64,000 bases of DNA from an uncultured Desulfobacterales bacterium (GTDB lineage: Bacteria; Desulfobacterota; Desulfobulbia; Desulfobulbales; Desulfocapsaceae): contig CALGIJ010000019.1 in the NCBI GenBank assembly GCA_937915545.1, forward strand, positions 505,200 through 569,199, read 5' to 3'. The stretch's first letter is position 1; every line of letters starts with the position of its first letter. The position numbers and the translations under genes were made by a program. Shown piece after piece: positions 27,101 through 35,863 of the stretch. Under the pieces are notes generated by a model, which saw only the letters and a list, made by a program, of their open reading frames with translations, was not told the DNA's origin and ran no database searches.

Positions 27101-28888
27101 TTGTCGTCTTCCCTTGCCAGGTTTGCGCGGTGGGCCGCCATGGTGGTTCAGGCAGGCCTCGAGGATCTTTCTTTCCCGCATACGTTCGGAACGATTTCGC
27201 GGTACCGGGATGCTTTTCGAGGTCCGTGGATCTTTGCCGGTAACATACATGGCGGTGGAGAGCGTTCCCGGAGTGGGGGTGAAATCTTGGAAGGTTCGCG
27301 GGGAAAGGTTCAGCACGCGCAGATCGGCGACCAGTCGTTCCACCGACTCCGGTCGTGATCCGGGGTGGGAGAGGAGCAGATAGGGAGTGAGCTCGATGTT
27401 CTTGCCGAGTTTTCTGGCGATGCGCCGGCAGGTGGCGACGAAGCGCTCGAGCAGGGCGTGGGGCTCCTTGTTCATCAGGGCGAGGATCGTGGCGTCGCTG
27501 TGTTCCGGTGCGATCTTCAAGGCTCCCGGGGTATGGCGGTCGAGGATGGTTTCGAGCAGTCGCGGAGTCTTGAGGAGGAGTTCCATGCGCAGCCCCGAGG
27601 AAATGAAGACGTGCTTGACGCCTGCGACGGCCGTCGCTTCTTCGAGCAGAGAGAGCATGGCGCCTTCGTCGGTCTGCAAGTTGGGGCAGAGCTGCGGGTA
27701 GAGGCACTGGTGCTTCTTGCAGGTGCCGATGGCACAGGATGTGCCGTAGAGGTTTGCGGTCGGGCCACCTAGATCGCTGATGGTTCCGGAAAAATCGTCC
27801 ATGGCGGCAAGCCGACGGCACTCGGCGATGATCGAGGACCTGCTGCGCGAGACCACCGCCGCCCCCTGGTGGCGGGTGATGGCACAGAACGAGCAGTTTC
27901 CGGAACAGCCGCGGACGATGGTCACCGAGTCGCGGATCATGCGATAGGCGGGAATGTCGGCGGTGCCGGGGTGGGGCCGTCGGGTGAAGGGCAGGTCGTA
28001 GAGGGCATCGAGCTCAGCAGTGGTCAGCGGTGGCTGGGGAGGGTACTGGAGGAGCCAGTGGTGCTGCTGGCGTTGCAGTACGAGCCGCGATGATGCTGCC
28101 CTGGCGTGGTCGTCGATCTGTTTCTCGGCATCGAGAAAGAGGTCCCTTCTCGCCTGGATGTCCTCCCAGGCAGGGAGGAGGAGCAGGGTGCGCGTGCTCT
28201 TGCCCTCGAACTGCGGGCAGAGTGAGGCGAGTTCGCGGTCGGTGACCCGGATGCAGGTTCCGGCAATACCTGTCAGGGGCTGCCCTCGCTGGCAGCGGGC
28301 GGCGATTTCGATAACCGCCCGCTCTCCCATGCCGTAGACGAGCAGGTCGGCCTTGGCGTCGGTGAGGATCGAGGCGCGCAGGTTTTCCTGTTTGTAGTCG
28401 TAGTGAATGTAGCGTCGCAGTGAGGCCTCGATGCCTCCAAGGATGATGGGCACTCCCGGGAAGGCGGCGCGGGCGGCGTTGGCGTAGACCATTGAGGCAC
28501 GGTCCGGGCGACGGCGCTGGGCCCGCTCCTGGGTCTCCCCAAACCAGGGGTTCCCTCCGGGGGAATAGGCGTCGTGGTCGCGCACCTTGCCATTGCCGCT
28601 GTAGTTGGCGACGATGGAGTCGAGGTTGCCGGCGCTGATGCCGCAGAAGAGCCGTGGCGGGGGGAAGTGGAGAAAGTCATCGAGGCTGGTATGGCGCGGC
28701 TGGGCGAGGATGGCCACGCGATACCCGTGGCTTTCGAGCAGGCGGCCAATAAGGGCGATGCCGAACGAGGGGTGGTCGACATAGGCATCGCCGCTGATGA
28801 GCAGAATGTCGAGGTCGTGCCAGCCGCGTTCCTGGCATTCCTGCCAGGATACTGGCAGGGCGGAAGAGGTGGCGTGGGGATGCTGCAT
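27098..28888 (-). CDS. ygiQ: YgiQ-family radical SAM protein
   Basis: This protein of about 596 residues has the YgiQ N-terminal domain (DILLISGDAYVDHPSFG, ISAGNLDSIVANY, LGGIEASLRRYIHYDY) followed by the radical SAM core. The iron-sulfur motif is Cx3Cx2C in RGCSGNCSFCAI. The C-terminal region contains CKKHQCLYPQLCPNL. YgiQ proteins are conserved, and their reaction is not established. The start is uncertain: ATG 28888 fits the family N-terminus, ATG 28981 would add 31 residues, and none has a good ribosome-binding site. The gene stands alone on the minus strand, convergent with the kinase operon. Confidence 0.9.
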   Translation of the reverse strand: MQHPHATSSALPVSWQECQERGWHDLDILLISGDAYVDHPSFGIALIGRLLESHGYRVAILAQPRHTSLDDFLHFPPPRLFCGISAGNLDSIVANYSGNGKVRDHDAYSPGGNPWFGETQERAQRRRPDRASMVYANAARAAFPGVPIILGGIEASLRRYIHYDYKQENLRASILTDAKADLLVYGMGERAVIEIAARCQRGQPLTGIAGTCIRVTDRELASLCPQFEGKSTRTLLLLPAWEDIQARRDLFLDAEKQIDDHARAASSRLVLQRQQHHWLLQYPPQPPLTTAELDALYDLPFTRRPHPGTADIPAYRMIRDSVTIVRGCSGNCSFCAITRHQGAAVVSRSRSSIIAECRRLAAMDDFSGTISDLGGPTANLYGTSCAIGTCKKHQCLYPQLCPNLQTDEGAMLSLLEEATAVAGVKHVFISSGLRMELLLKTPRLLETILDRHTPGALKIAPEHSDATILALMNKEPHALLERFVATCRRIARKLGKNIELTPYLLLSHPGSRPESVERLVADLRVLNLSPRTFQDFTPTPGTLSTAMYVTGKDPRTSKSIPVPRNRSERMRERKILEACLNHHGGPPRKPGKGRRQ

Positions 28889-29114
28889 AGCGAGGGATGA
28901 GATGAACTCGGGGCGTGGGGGTGGGTTCAGGGGCTGCTTCCAGCGGATGGCAGTGGGTCGACTTGCGACCGGATCGCTCATAGTAGCGGGCCAAGGAGAA
29001 TTTGGCAATCTTTCATAGGGCTCCATCATCGTGGGAGGACAGTGGCCCACGTCTTTTCAGGGGCGGTAAATGGGCCTGCAAAAGCCGAGACTTATCGCTT
29101 GCGCTCGTGAAAAA

Positions 29115-29144
29115 TTGCATTTTTTCTAGATATATGGTTATGAT
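29115..29144 (+). promoter_or_regulatory. Candidate promoter of the response regulator gene
   Basis: TTGCAT (29115-29120) and TATGAT (29139-29144) are 18 bases apart, about 88 bases before ATG 29232. They lie in the 343-base divergent gap between ygiQ and the regulator, in which I see nothing else. Confidence 0.5.
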
Positions 29145-29231
29145 GCTGAAAGAAATTGCACATCCGCGGGGAACGGACGCGCTGATATCGGTCAGGCAGG
29201 GCCGGCGGTGAACCAAAGCTGGGGCTAGACG

Positions 29232-29894
29232 ATGCCTTCTTCGAAAAGTTACAGAATCTTGCTTGCCGATGACCACGCCCTGATTCGGCATGGCATCAAG
29301 CGCATCATCAACGCCAATCCTTCGTTGCAGGTGGTCGGTGAGGCCAGCAGCGGCGAGGAACTCATGGAGTCGCTTGCCGGCGGGGAAGTCGACCTCATCA
29401 TTCTCGACATCGCCATGCCGGGAATAGGCGGTATGGAGACCATCGGCAAGGTCAAGTCGCGTTACCCGTGGATCAAGATCCTCATGCTCACCATGCACAA
29501 AAACAAGCAGTACTTCTACAATGCCATGTCGGCCGGGGCCGATGGCTATCTGATGAAGGATGACTCGGATCAGGAACTGCTGCTGGCCATCGACAAGGTT
29601 CTCTCCGGCAAGAGCTATATCTCGCCGTTTATGGCGGCCGATTTTGCCGACGATGTCATATCCATGTACCGCAACGAGCGAAAAAATCCCTTCCAGGGGC
29701 TGACCCGCCGTGAGCACGAGATTCTTCAACTGGTGGTCAAGGGCTACACCAGCAAGCAGATGGCCGAACGGCTGAAGCTCAGCCAGCGCACCATCGACCA
29801 CCACCGCTCCAACCTCCTCCGCAAGTTCAATCGTAAGAACAGCGTCGACATGGTCAACTACGCTGTCCGCCACGGTTTCGTCCCCTCGGAATGA
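29232..29894 (+). CDS. NarL/FixJ-type response regulator (orphan)
   Basis: This 220-residue protein has a receiver domain (about 6-125) with acidic pocket Asp13-Asp14, phospho-acceptor Asp59 in LIILDIAMPG, and Lys in LMKDD. It also has a LuxR-type helix-turn-helix (about 155-215) containing LTRREHEILQLVVKGYTSKQMAERL and SQRTIDHHRSNLLRKF. It should bind DNA when phosphorylated. No histidine kinase gene is adjacent, so its partner is unknown. It could regulate the nearby polysaccharide genes, but nothing in the sequence shows this. Confidence 0.92.
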   Translation: MPSSKSYRILLADDHALIRHGIKRIINANPSLQVVGEASSGEELMESLAGGEVDLIILDIAMPGIGGMETIGKVKSRYPWIKILMLTMHKNKQYFYNAMSAGADGYLMKDDSDQELLLAIDKVLSGKSYISPFMAADFADDVISMYRNERKNPFQGLTRREHEILQLVVKGYTSKQMAERLKLSQRTIDHHRSNLLRKFNRKNSVDMVNYAVRHGFVPSE

Positions 29895-29982
29895 GCCGTT
29901 CGCTTCTCATCGCTTCGTCAGCGGTCGTCGGCGAGGCACGCTCCACCCCGATCAACAGCCTTCACCTGCACACCTTTTAGCA

Positions 29983-30408
29983 ATGAACCGCGAAAGGGCC
30001 GCAATAGACGTCGCGGCGGCGGTTATCATCGCCGATGGCAAGGTGTTGACCGCCCGCCGCCGACCTGGCCTGCACCTCGCTGGCTACTGGGAGTTCCCCG
30101 GAGGTAAGATTGAAGCGGGGGAGAGCCCGCAGGGCTGTCTGCAGCGCGAACTCGACGAGGAACTGGGGCTGAACTGCCTCATCGGCCAGTATCTTGGGCA
30201 ATCGATACACGATTACGGTGATAAAAGGGTGCGCCTTATTGCCTATCTTGCCAGTGTCGTCGCAGGGTCTTTAGCGCCCGTCGATCACGACCGTATCCTC
30301 TGGCTGTCTGCGGAAGAACTCCCTGCTCTGCAGTGGGCCCCAGCCGATGTGCCGCTGGTGCAACTGGCAATTCGCCATCTTTGCGGAGGAGAGCGCAGCC
30401 AGGGTTGA
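29983..30408 (+). CDS. mutT: Nudix hydrolase, MutT-like (8-oxo-dGTP diphosphatase family)
   Basis: This 141-residue protein carries a complete Nudix box, GX5EX7REUXEEXGU, starting at the second Gly of EFPGGKIEAGES and ending REL-DEELGL. The N-terminal strand AAAVIIADGKVLTARR and the GYWEFPGGK segment are close to MutT, which removes 8-oxo-dGTP from the nucleotide pool. The substrate is inferred from the family. The gene is preceded by an 88-base gap and followed by a 253-base intergenic region. Confidence 0.85.
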   Translation: MNRERAAIDVAAAVIIADGKVLTARRRPGLHLAGYWEFPGGKIEAGESPQGCLQRELDEELGLNCLIGQYLGQSIHDYGDKRVRLIAYLASVVAGSLAPVDHDRILWLSAEELPALQWAPADVPLVQLAIRHLCGGERSQG

Positions 30409-30489
30409 GCGGCCCCTGCCCGGGGTCGGGAAGACGCGACAGATCGGTATTTTTTTTCTGGCTTGCAGATTTTTTTTGTAACTCCCCCC

Positions 30490-30510
30490 AAGAGCGGGGC
30501 TCTTTTGTTG
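30490..30510 (+). terminator. Weak hairpin after mutT
   Basis: A 6-bp stem AAGAGC/GCTCTT (30490-30495 with 30499-30504) around GGG runs into TTGTTG. It may be a minor terminator for the Nudix gene. Confidence 0.3.
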
Positions 30511-30536
30511 AACGATGCCGACTTGGTATCTTGATA

Positions 30537-30552
30537 TAGGTATATATACCTA
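30537..30552. promoter_or_regulatory. 16-bp perfect palindrome upstream of the HU gene
   Basis: TAGGTATATATACCTA is its own reverse complement. It lies about 110 bases before the HU start, just after a TTGATA hexamer at 30531-30536. The position and symmetry fit an operator for a dimeric regulator, or an AT-rich promoter element. No regulator can be assigned. Confidence 0.4.
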
Positions 30553-30661
30553 GAAAAAATACGGTATATCCGACGATTGTTTTTTCTCGAGGAACCGCTA
30601 GAAAATACAGGTAATTCGGGCAAGTAACATATGGTCATTCTTCGAGAGAGGTCGGGTAGAC

Positions 30662-30934
30662 ATGAACAAAGGTGAACTGGTAGCATCGATTGCGGACGCG
30701 AGGGGCATTACCAAGGCGCAGGCCGAGCAGGCTTTGAACACGGTGCTGGGCTATATGGCCAATGCAATGGAGAAAGGAGAAAAGGTCATCATCACCGGAT
30801 TCGGTTCCTTTCGGGTGGTGGAGAGGGCGGAGCGGAAGGGGAGAAACCCCCAGACCGGCCAGAACATCGTCATTCCCTCGCATAATGTCGTCAAATTCAG
30901 GCCGGCGAAAAATCTTTACGACAAGGTGCAGTAG
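30662..30934 (+). CDS. HU-family DNA-binding protein
   Basis: This 90-residue nucleoid protein has the HU/IHF fold: an N-terminal helical body (MNKGELVASIADARGITKAQAE), the strand GEKVIITGFGSFRVVERAERKGRNPQTG leading into the beta-arm, and the closing VVKFRPAKNLYDKVQ. The Arg-Asn-Pro arm tip (RNPQTGQ) that intercalates DNA is intact. It is closer to HU than to IHF. GAGAGG lies about 12 bases before the ATG. A strong terminator follows. Confidence 0.95.
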   Translation: MNKGELVASIADARGITKAQAEQALNTVLGYMANAMEKGEKVIITGFGSFRVVERAERKGRNPQTGQNIVIPSHNVVKFRPAKNLYDKVQ

Positions 30935-31017
30935 CCGGAAAAGACATCAATCCGGAGTAACATCTCCTGGAAGGCACAAGGAAGTAACAGGCCTCACCGA
31001 TGTATCTCAGGCTTGTC

Positions 31018-31059
31018 ACGACGCCCTCTCTCGCCACGAAAGAGGGCGTCGTCGTTTTT
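31018..31059 (+). terminator. Terminator after the HU gene
   Basis: A perfect 12-bp stem (31018-31029 with 31041-31052) with an 11-base loop is followed by CGTTTTT. It separates the HU gene from the convergent lgt operon. Confidence 0.85.
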
Positions 31060-31077
31060 GAGAGTTCTGTTGCCAGT

Positions 31078-31908
31078 TCAGCGACCTTTTGCGGCGATGG
31101 CCCCGCCGTGCACACTGCGGCGGCGCAAAAGCCAGATGCTCGCCCCCGCCGCCACCATGGCCATGCTGAGGAGTTGGCCCATGGTGAGCAGATTGAAGAG
31201 AAAACCGAGCTGCGGATCCGGTTCACGGAACATTTCGGCGATGATGCGCATGCAGCCGTAGCCGGCGAGGAAGAGGGCGAGGATGCTGCCGTGCGGCCAT
31301 GACCTCACCTGTTGCCACGGCTTGTGGCGTACGCTCCACAAGAGAAGGAAGAGTAGCAGCCCTTCGAGGACAGCTTCGTACAACTGCGAGGGGTGCCGTG
31401 GGCTCGGCCCGCCATCGGGAAAGACCATGCCCCAGGGCATGGCCGTCACCCTGCCGAACAGTTCCCCGTTGATGAAGTTGCCGATTCGCCCGAGACCGAT
31501 GCCGATGGGAACGGTTGCGGTGTAGAGGTCGGCGGCCTGCCAGAAATCCACACTTTTTTTGCGGCAATAGAGAAAACCGACGACGATCAGCGTCAGGCAG
31601 GCCCCGTGGAAGGACATGCCGCCGCTCCAGGTGGCGGGGATCTCCAGCGGGTTGTCGAGATAGTAGCCGAGGTTGTAGAACAGTACGTAGCCGAGACGGC
31701 CGCCGACGATCACCGCCAGGATGAGCAGCACGTTGAGGTTCTCGAAGTTTTCCGCGAGGCGGGCCGGGCGAAACTGGCGGAGCTGGTGGCGAACAAGGTA
31801 GTAGCTGGCGGTAAAGCCGAGCACGTACATCAGTCCATACCAGCGGACGTGGAAGGGGCCGAGGCTGAAAATGACCGGGTCGATCTGCGGGAAGGGGAGT
31901 GGCGCCAT
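31078..31908 (-). CDS. lgt: Prolipoprotein diacylglyceryl transferase
   Basis: This 276-residue inner-membrane enzyme transfers diacylglycerol from phosphatidylglycerol to the lipobox cysteine of prolipoproteins. About seven membrane segments are visible. The N-terminal FHVRWYGLMYVLGF segment, the SGGMSFHGA segment and the signature GRIGNFINGELFGR (catalytic Arg region) are all present. It begins eight bases after mnmG on the minus strand, as the third gene of a methyltransferase-mnmG-lgt operon. Confidence 0.97.
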   Translation of the reverse strand: MAPLPFPQIDPVIFSLGPFHVRWYGLMYVLGFTASYYLVRHQLRQFRPARLAENFENLNVLLILAVIVGGRLGYVLFYNLGYYLDNPLEIPATWSGGMSFHGACLTLIVVGFLYCRKKSVDFWQAADLYTATVPIGIGLGRIGNFINGELFGRVTAMPWGMVFPDGGPSPRHPSQLYEAVLEGLLLFLLLWSVRHKPWQQVRSWPHGSILALFLAGYGCMRIIAEMFREPDPQLGFLFNLLTMGQLLSMAMVAAGASIWLLRRRSVHGGAIAAKGR

Positions 31909-31915
31909 GGCTGCC

Positions 31916-33814
31916 CTATGAGGTAAAGTTTTTGCCCAGTTTTTTAAGGTGTACCTGCAACACCGAGATGGCCGCCGGAGTGATGCCGGAGATCCTCGAG
32001 GCCTGGCCGAGCGAGAGGGGTCTGATGCGCGTCAGCTTCTCCACCACCTCGTTGGACAGTCCGGCCAGAGAGCGGTAATCGAGATCAGCCGGCAGGAGCA
32101 CCGACTCCATCTTCTTGAAACGAGCCACCTGCTCGTCCTGCCGGTCGAGATAACCCTTGAACTTGACCTGCAGCTCTATTTCCTCCTTGACCCCGCCGGC
32201 CAGGATGGCTTGAACCTCGGCCATTTCCTCCGCGGTGAGCGGCAGAGTGAGGAATGATTCGATGCCAAGCTCCGGCCGGCGCAGCAACTCGGCCAGGGAG
32301 CATCGCTGCTTGATGGCGGTGCTGGCCAGGGCGGAAAGAGCCGCATTGGTCTCTGCTCCCGGCTTGACCCCCAGCGTCTCCAGGCTCCGCTTGCCCTTGT
32401 CGATGGCTTCCTGCTTACGCTGGAAACGGGCGAAGTCCTCTTCCCTTACCAGGCCGATGTCGTGGCCGATGGCAGCGAGGCGGGCATCGGCGTTGTCCTC
32501 CCGCAGCAGCAGGCGATATTCCGCCCGGGAGGTGAACAGCCTGTAAGGCTCCTTGGTGCCGCAGGTTACCAGGTCGTCGATGAGGACACCGGTATAGGCC
32601 TGGGAGCGGTCGAGGATCAGCGGGGCCTCGCCGTTGCGATAGCGCACGGCGTTGATGCCGGCGATGAGGCCCTGGGCGGCGGCCTCCTCATAGCCGGAGG
32701 TGCCATTGATCTGGCCGGCGAAAAAGAGGCCGCGCACCTGCTTGGTTTCCAGAGAAGGATGCAGGCCGAGGGGGTCGATATAATCATACTCGATGGCGTA
32801 GCCGGGGCGAATGAGGCGCGCCCGTTCCAGGCCCTTGATGGAGTGGATCATCGCCGTCTGCACGGAAAGCGGCAAACTGGTGGGCAGACCGTTGGGATAG
32901 ACCTCCACCGTGTCCAACCCTTCCGGCTCGAGGAAGATCTGGTGCCGGTCCTTTTCCGGAAAGCGCATCACCTTGTCTTCGATGGATGGGCAGTAACGGG
33001 CCCCGATACCCTTGATGACCCCGGCATACATCGGCGACTGGCCGATGCCCGAGCGGATGATCTCGTGGGTGGTGGCGTTGGTATAAGTGATGTGGCAGGG
33101 CAGCTGCGGCAGGGTGTAGCCCCCCCGCGAGGCAAAAGAGAAGTGGGCCGGGGGCTGGTCGCTGTGCTGCACCTCGAGGTCGTCATAGGCAATGGTGTTG
33201 CCGTCGAGCCGGGGCACGGTGCCGGTCTTCATGCGGCCAACGGCGAAGCCGTGGCTCTTGAACCAGGCGGCGAGGCTCCTTGACGGGGCGTCGCCAAGCC
33301 TGCCGGCGGGGAAGTTCTTCATGCCGATATGCACCAGCCCGTCGAGGAAGGTGCCGGTGGCCACCACCACCGCCGTGGCGCCGATCTCTTCGCCGAGGGA
33401 GGTGGTAATGCCGCAGATGGTCTCATGGTCAACGAGCAGCCCGTTGACCATGGTCTGCTTGACGGTGAGGTTTTCCTGGTTTTCTACCACCGATTTCATG
33501 CGCAGGCGGTAGAGCAGGCGGTCGGCCTGGGCACGGGAGGAGCGCACCGCCGGGCCCTTGCTGGTATTGAGGCGGCGGAACTGGATGGAGGTGGCGTCGA
33601 TGTTTTTTGCCATCTCGCCGCCCAGGGCGTCGATCTCCCGCACCAGATGTCCCTTGGCAAGCCCGCCGATGGCCGGGTTGCAGGACATGGCGCCGATAGT
33701 GTCGGCGTTGATGACCGTCAGCAGGGTTCTGCACCCCATGCGCGCGGCGGCCAGGGCGGCTTCGCAGCCGGCATGGCCGGCGCCGATGACCACTATATCG
33801 AATCGTTCGTTCAT
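31916..33814 (-). CDS. mnmG: tRNA modification enzyme MnmG (GidA)
   Basis: This 632-residue FAD protein forms the 5-carboxymethylaminomethyl group on wobble U34 together with MnmE. The FAD-binding VVIGAGHAGCEAA is at the N-terminus, with CNPAIGGLAKGHLVREIDALGG and the later GQINGTSGYEEAAAQGL signature. The C-terminal helical domain ends DYRSLAGLSNEVVEKL. I place the start at ATG 33814, which gives the standard N-terminus; the frame is open upstream to 33883. Its partner mnmE lies at 38572 on the other strand, not adjacent as in many relatives. Confidence 0.97.
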   Translation of the reverse strand: MNERFDIVVIGAGHAGCEAALAAARMGCRTLLTVINADTIGAMSCNPAIGGLAKGHLVREIDALGGEMAKNIDATSIQFRRLNTSKGPAVRSSRAQADRLLYRLRMKSVVENQENLTVKQTMVNGLLVDHETICGITTSLGEEIGATAVVVATGTFLDGLVHIGMKNFPAGRLGDAPSRSLAAWFKSHGFAVGRMKTGTVPRLDGNTIAYDDLEVQHSDQPPAHFSFASRGGYTLPQLPCHITYTNATTHEIIRSGIGQSPMYAGVIKGIGARYCPSIEDKVMRFPEKDRHQIFLEPEGLDTVEVYPNGLPTSLPLSVQTAMIHSIKGLERARLIRPGYAIEYDYIDPLGLHPSLETKQVRGLFFAGQINGTSGYEEAAAQGLIAGINAVRYRNGEAPLILDRSQAYTGVLIDDLVTCGTKEPYRLFTSRAEYRLLLREDNADARLAAIGHDIGLVREEDFARFQRKQEAIDKGKRSLETLGVKPGAETNAALSALASTAIKQRCSLAELLRRPELGIESFLTLPLTAEEMAEVQAILAGGVKEEIELQVKFKGYLDRQDEQVARFKKMESVLLPADLDYRSLAGLSNEVVEKLTRIRPLSLGQASRISGITPAAISVLQVHLKKLGKNFTS

Positions 33815-33867
33815 AGATCTTTGTCTCGGGAGGAGAGGCAGTATTGCGGCGGCTGGGCTGGGTTGCC

Positions 33868-34698
33868 CTATTGCTTGCGCCACCAGATGACCGCCCAGCG
33901 GGGCGGGTCCTCGCGGACAAGCGTCAGGGAGTCGCCGTCCCGCCTAATGATGCGGCTCTCGAGATACCTTCTCAGAGCTTCGCTCTCCTCGTCATCAAGC
34001 TCGTTGAACATCCACGAGTAGGAGCGGAAGGCCTCGTCCATAGAGGGGTAGGTGAGTTCCCGCTCCAGGGTGAGCACGGTGACGTTGGCGTGGATGCCGA
34101 GGGTGTAGAGCATGTTGACCGTGTAAATATAGTCGGGTCCTCCGGCGAAAGGGCGGCCGACGGCGGCGAAGGCGGCGACGTCGAAGGGGGTCGCACCGAT
34201 GCGGTCGCTGAGGAAGACATATTGGGTCGCGTAGTCGTTGATCTTGCGCAGTGCCGGTTCGAGGTCCTCGACGCCCATGGCCCGTGAGGCGATGGCGATA
34301 TCGTGGGGCTGTATGCCTTTGGCCTGCCAGTCGCCTTCCCAGGCGCAGTGGACGGTGGAGATATTGGTGATGCCGCGTTCTCGCGCCAGGTCGTTCAATA
34401 CTGCCAGCATACCGCTGGAGAAGTCGAGGGCGGTAACCGAAGCGACCCTGTCAGCCAGCGGCAGCGACAGGGTACCCGGGCCGGAGCCGACATCGAGAAT
34501 GGTCATGGTCGGGTCAAGGGGCAGGAGGTCGAGGAAGAGGTCGATATAGGCTGAACTCTTGTTACGGCTGGCGAAGGAGGATGCCTTGGCGTCCCAATCC
34601 TGGGGCCCTTTGTTGCGCCAGCCTTTTTTGCTCTGGGCCTGTCGGCGCAGCTCGGCCCAGTCGATATCCTCATAGGTTGTTGGTACGGTTGGGGCCAT
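33868..34698 (-). CDS. Class I SAM-dependent methyltransferase
   Basis: This 276-residue protein has SAM motif I TILDVGSGPGTLSLPLA (about 67-83) and the acidic strand end VTALDFSSGML. The N-terminal helix region WRNKGPQDWDAKASSFASRN and a Trp-rich C-terminus (PPRWAVIWWRKQ) are otherwise unremarkable. The substrate is not known. It is the first gene of the minus-strand operon, 53 bases before mnmG, so an RNA substrate is possible, but that is guesswork from position. Confidence 0.8.
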   Translation of the reverse strand: MAPTVPTTYEDIDWAELRRQAQSKKGWRNKGPQDWDAKASSFASRNKSSAYIDLFLDLLPLDPTMTILDVGSGPGTLSLPLADRVASVTALDFSSGMLAVLNDLARERGITNISTVHCAWEGDWQAKGIQPHDIAIASRAMGVEDLEPALRKINDYATQYVFLSDRIGATPFDVAAFAAVGRPFAGGPDYIYTVNMLYTLGIHANVTVLTLERELTYPSMDEAFRSYSWMFNELDDEESEALRRYLESRIIRRDGDSLTLVREDPPRWAVIWWRKQ

Positions 34699-34875
34699 GG
34701 CGGTTTGCGGAGTTGGCGATCATGGGGCGGGGAGTGGCAGCAGGCGATGGCGGCGTATCCGCGTGATGTCCGTTCCTCGACGAAAACTTGCAGAGTTGGC
34801 GCAAAAAACAGGCGAAACATAGCATGGTGGTCGGGTTTACGCAAGTCGTCGCGGCGGCGGCTTCGTCAAAAAGGT

Positions 34876-34905
34876 TTGACACTGCCCTGGACATGTGGTT
34901 AATAT
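34876..34905 (+). promoter_or_regulatory. Promoter of the rpmH-rnpA operon
   Basis: A perfect TTGACA (34876-34881) and TAATAT (34900-34905) are 18 bases apart. The leader to rpmH would be about 150 bases. The 362-base gap from 34699 to 35060 holds this promoter and no recognisable gene or DnaA-box cluster. Confidence 0.7.
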
Positions 34906-35060
34906 TTTGCTTTTGTAATTTGTCGTTCCGCCCCTGCTCAGCGAGGGGCGGGGCAGTCCAGGGCGGAAAAGTGGTGGGCAGGTTCGACACGCTCCCTCTT
35001 GCGCCCAGCAAAACCTTCAACTGCAGCGGTGGCCATGTTCCACCGGCGAGGAAGTAACAG

Positions 35061-35198
35061 ATGAGCAAAAGAACCTTTCAGCCGAGCATTCTCAAGCGCA
35101 AGCGCACCCACGGATTCCGGGAAAGAATGAGCACCCGTGGCGGGCGTGCGGTCCTGCAGGCCCGCCGAGCCAGAGGGCGCAAGCGGCTTTGCGCCTGA
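35061..35198 (+). CDS. rpmH: 50S ribosomal protein L34
   Basis: This very basic 45-residue protein begins MSKRTFQPSILKRKRTHGFR and continues with the conserved GGRAVLQARRARGRKRL. It binds 23S rRNA in the large subunit. The start has GAGGAAG upstream. The gene stops three bases before rnpA, the usual neighbour. The extra Ser after Met and the C-terminal Cys-Ala are minor variations. Confidence 0.97.
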   Translation: MSKRTFQPSILKRKRTHGFRERMSTRGGRAVLQARRARGRKRLCA

Positions 35199-35201
35199 TC
35201 A

Positions 35202-35567
35202 TTGGCCGGGAATCGACTCTTCAAAAGCGCTCTCCTGCGCAAGGGGAGCGAGTTCGAACACGTCTACAGCCGGGGCAAGCGTCTGCACGGGGCAGGCTTC
35301 ACCCTCATCTGCCGCAGCAATGACGGCGGGGAGAGCAGGCTGGGCATAAGTGTTCATCGTAGCATTCGTGGCGCGGTCAACAGAAATCGTCTCAAGCGCA
35401 TCATCAGGGAGTCCTTCAGGCTATGGCGGGAGCAGTATCCCCCCGGCATGGATATCGTTTTCGCCGTACGGCCCGACTTCCGCTGTCTGCATCCCAGTGA
35501 TATCCGTCAGGCGGTAACCGCCTTGGTCGCGTCGCGCCGGGGGCTTGCCAACAACGTGGAAAGATGA
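35202..35567 (+). CDS. rnpA: Ribonuclease P protein component
   Basis: This 121-residue basic protein assists the RNase P RNA in cutting 5' leaders from pre-tRNAs. The family core is present: RKGSEFEHVYSRGKR, RLGISVHRSIRGAVNRNRLKRIIRESFR (the RNR motif) and DIVFAVRP. The likely start is TTG 35202, three bases after the rpmH stop; no ATG gives a sensible N-terminus. It overlaps yidD by four bases (ATGA). Confidence 0.95.
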   Translation: MAGNRLFKSALLRKGSEFEHVYSRGKRLHGAGFTLICRSNDGGESRLGISVHRSIRGAVNRNRLKRIIRESFRLWREQYPPGMDIVFAVRPDFRCLHPSDIRQAVTALVASRRGLANNVER

Positions 35568-35788
35568 GCAGCGACTTCTTGAAAAAGCTTCTGGTTGGCA
35601 TGGTGAGAGGGTACAAATACCTCATCTCCCCGCTATTGCCGCCAAGTTGCCGCTTCTATCCGACGTGTTCCGCCTATACCATCGAGGCCATCGAAAAGTA
35701 CGGCGCTCTGCGGGGCACGTTGCTCGGCCTCCGTCGCATTCTCCGTTGCCACCCATTTTGCCGAGGCGGTTATGACCCGGTTCGGTGA
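35564..35788 (+). CDS. yidD: Membrane protein insertion efficiency factor YidD
   Basis: This 74-residue protein has the YidD hallmark: YKYLISPLLPPSCRFYPTCS, with the conserved Cys residues, then AIEKYGALRG, and a C-terminal RCHPFCRGGYDPV. It has an amphipathic N-terminus that associates with the inner membrane and helps YidC-dependent insertion. It overlaps rnpA by four bases and precedes yidC by 75 bases, the classical order. Confidence 0.95.
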   Translation: MSSDFLKKLLVGMVRGYKYLISPLLPPSCRFYPTCSAYTIEAIEKYGALRGTLLGLRRILRCHPFCRGGYDPVR

Positions 35789-35863
35789 CCCTGTCGTTTC
35801 CCTCATCGCTGCAATCCGCCGCGCTATCCCCCCGCTGTCGCCAACTTTCTACGGTACGTATTA

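Noticed and set aside
34699..35060. Replication origin next to rpmH
   Set aside because: No dnaA gene and no cluster of TTATCCACA-type boxes was found in the gap.
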